Source of the DNA: Acrocarpospora corrugata
Lineage (GTDB): Bacteria > Actinomycetota > Actinomycetes > Streptosporangiales > Streptosporangiaceae
Reading direction: 5' to 3'
Length of the DNA stretch: 64,000 nt
Assembly (NCBI RefSeq): GCF_009687845.1
Contig: NZ_BLAD01000054.1
Location: forward strand, 25,689 to 89,688
Positions 62,889 through 64,000 of the stretch are shown here, in pieces. The first letter of the stretch is position 1. Each line of letters starts with the position of its first letter. The notes beneath the pieces were generated by a model. It was not told the DNA's origin, searched no databases, and was given only the letters and a program-made list of their open reading frames with translations. A program made the translations under genes and the position numbers.

Positions 62889-63020
62889 AGAAACCCCCAC
62901 CAGTACCGAATGTTGTTCTGGTGGATACCTTAGGCCATATCCCTTCTTGGTCGGTTCATTAGCCACCTGATCAGGGAAAACGCGGCATCCATGGGCAGAC
63001 TCCCAATGGGGGGATGATCT

Positions 63021-63356
63021 ATGTTGGGTGCCCGCGATCTGATCGGACAATCCGTATGGGACATACACGGAATCTGGGTCGGCCACGTCGTCGACGTGAA
63101 GATGATCCGCGAACGTAGCAGCTGGTTCCGGAGACCAGACGAGCCGGAAACAGCCGGTCTGCTCGTCTCGTGCAACCGCGCGCCCTGGCTCATGGGCGTA
63201 CACCGAGACGCCAACGGCAAGATCACCGGAACACTCCAGAACTTCACCCGGCTGCTGTACGCCCACAGCAAGGTAGTCCCCTGGGACCTCATCGAGTCCA
63301 GCGACAGCGGCGAAATCCACCTCAAAGGACCAGGAAAAGATCTCAAACGGGACTAA
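63021..63356 (+). CDS. PRC-barrel domain protein
   Basis: 111 residues; a single PRC-barrel-like fold (LIGQSVWDIHGIWVGHVVDV, then GLLVSCNRAPWLMGVHRDA and KVVPWDLIESSDSGEIHL). Such proteins act in RNA processing or photosynthetic/envelope complexes in other bacteria; role here unknown. Divergent from the thioesterase gene, 132 bp apart. Confidence 0.7.
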   Translation: MLGARDLIGQSVWDIHGIWVGHVVDVKMIRERSSWFRRPDEPETAGLLVSCNRAPWLMGVHRDANGKITGTLQNFTRLLYAHSKVVPWDLIESSDSGEIHLKGPGKDLKRD

Positions 63357-63442
63357 CATCAAGCGCTCTGCAAGCGGACCGCAGGCAATGTGGCATATTT
63401 TCAAACTCGCCGAGATAAACCCCCTTCTGTGAGTTGAGAGAG

Positions 63443-64000
63443 ATGCCTGCCGAGAACCCCCCCGGTTTCCCGTTCCCCGAGAACCAGGACCCGGATCGGA
63501 CCGTCCACTACCGAACCCCTCAGCCGTCCTACGGCCAGCCCTACGGTCAACCGGAGGGCGACCAGCCGACGCGCATGGCGTACCCCGGACCGGCAGGGCA
63601 GGATGACGCGGCGACCCGCATGCAGTACCCCGGCCAGGGCCAGCAGCCGCAGTACGGCGACCAGACCCGGGTCGACTACCCCCAGAACTACCAGGACCAG
63701 CAGTACCAGAACCAGCAGTACGGCCAGCAGCCCTACGGCCAGCAGCCGCAGTACGGCCAGCAGCCCTACCAGCAGCAGCCCCACCAGCAGTGGCAGCAGC
63801 CCGAGGAGCTCGGCTACGGCCTCCCGCCCGTCCAGCACGCCCCCCAGCCCAAGCGCGGCGGCATCGGCCGCGGCTGGATCATCGCGCTGATCGCGGCCGT
63901 CCTGGCCGGCATCGTCGGCGGCGGCGGCTTCTACGTGGTCTCCGCGCTCAGCGGCGGCGGCACCCAGCCGCACGAGGTGTTACCCGGCAGCGCGTTCGCC
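63443..64000 (+). CDS. DUF3352 membrane protein, 5' part
   Basis: Runs off the window; 186 codons seen. Residues 1-130 are a Gln/Tyr/Pro-rich tail (repeats of YGQQP and TRMxYPG), then a membrane helix WIIALIAAVLAGIVGGGGFY and the start of the outer domain, QPHEVLPGSAFA, the usual entry to DUF3352. Contains a rare TTA leucine codon immediately after the helix. ATG 63443 has GAGAG upstream. Function of the family unknown. Confidence 0.8.
   Translation, partial: MPAENPPGFPFPENQDPDRTVHYRTPQPSYGQPYGQPEGDQPTRMAYPGPAGQDDAATRMQYPGQGQQPQYGDQTRVDYPQNYQDQQYQNQQYGQQPYGQQPQYGQQPYQQQPHQQWQQPEELGYGLPPVQHAPQPKRGGIGRGWIIALIAAVLAGIVGGGGFYVVSALSGGGTQPHEVLPGSAFA

Overview
The window is about 64 kb of high-GC actinomycete chromosome. 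The evidence is the G/C-rich third codon positions, frequent GTG starts, a conservon-type four-gene signalling operon, GlnR-like boxes before a glnD-glnB-amtB cluster, and many families typical of Streptosporangiales/Thermomonosporaceae-like filamentous actinomycetes (DUF4331, DUF3352, DUF3618, DUF6286, NarL-type two-component pairs). I see no prophage, insertion sequence, CRISPR array or rRNA. The genus cannot be fixed from the sequence alone.

Left part (0-15 kb, almost all on the minus strand): a polyamine-type binding lipoprotein; a conservon (sensor kinase-like CvnA, roadblock CvnB, DUF742 CvnC, GTPase CvnD); the nitrogen block amtB-glnB-glnD; a group 2 sigma factor; and histidine-degradation genes hutI, hutF and an M20 amidohydrolase. 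The 5' end of hutF exists in three tandem degenerate copies that form a relay of overlapping mini-ORFs.

15-18.8 kb is a decayed island. Two regulatory/TPR genes each carry two frameshifts, and the island lies in gene-poor, structured DNA flanked by five copies of a short GGGTGGGAGAACC-type repeat in opposite orientations on the two sides.

18.8-36 kb: SDR plus PadR around a perfect palindrome; a DrrAB-like exporter; an RpiR regulator with hutU, separated by tandem copies of the hutU 3' end; a self-contained HTH/ABC exporter operon with three phased operators; a secreted GH5-type mannanase; a DUF4331-TPR-RcnA-like metal transport operon; an AbiEii-like protein; a membrane protein.

36-48 kb: a GntR-controlled glutamylation operon (glutamine synthetase-like, aldehyde dehydrogenase, SDR, C26 hydrolase) runs into a tandem glycine riboswitch and gcvT-gcvH-sdaA. 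A polytopic membrane protein, DUF6286/AmaP-like proteins, a PLP aldolase/deaminase, a DUF3618 protein and bcp follow.

48-64 kb: a class I-shaped tRNA with anticodon UAG; a HEPN/MNT toxin-antitoxin pair with a long palindromic operator; a structured, terminator-ended intergenic region that may be an ncRNA; a NarL-type two-component system followed by a MacB/FtsX exporter; the conserved murI - MBL - rph - rdgB block; a sulfite oxidase-type membrane protein with an internal repeat; a papain-fold toxin/immunity pair bracketed by two different minisatellites; a thioesterase; a PRC-barrel protein; and the start of a DUF3352 membrane protein.

The recurring theme is nitrogen handling: ammonium uptake and PII signalling, polyamine uptake and glutamylation, histidine breakdown, and glycine/serine catabolism.
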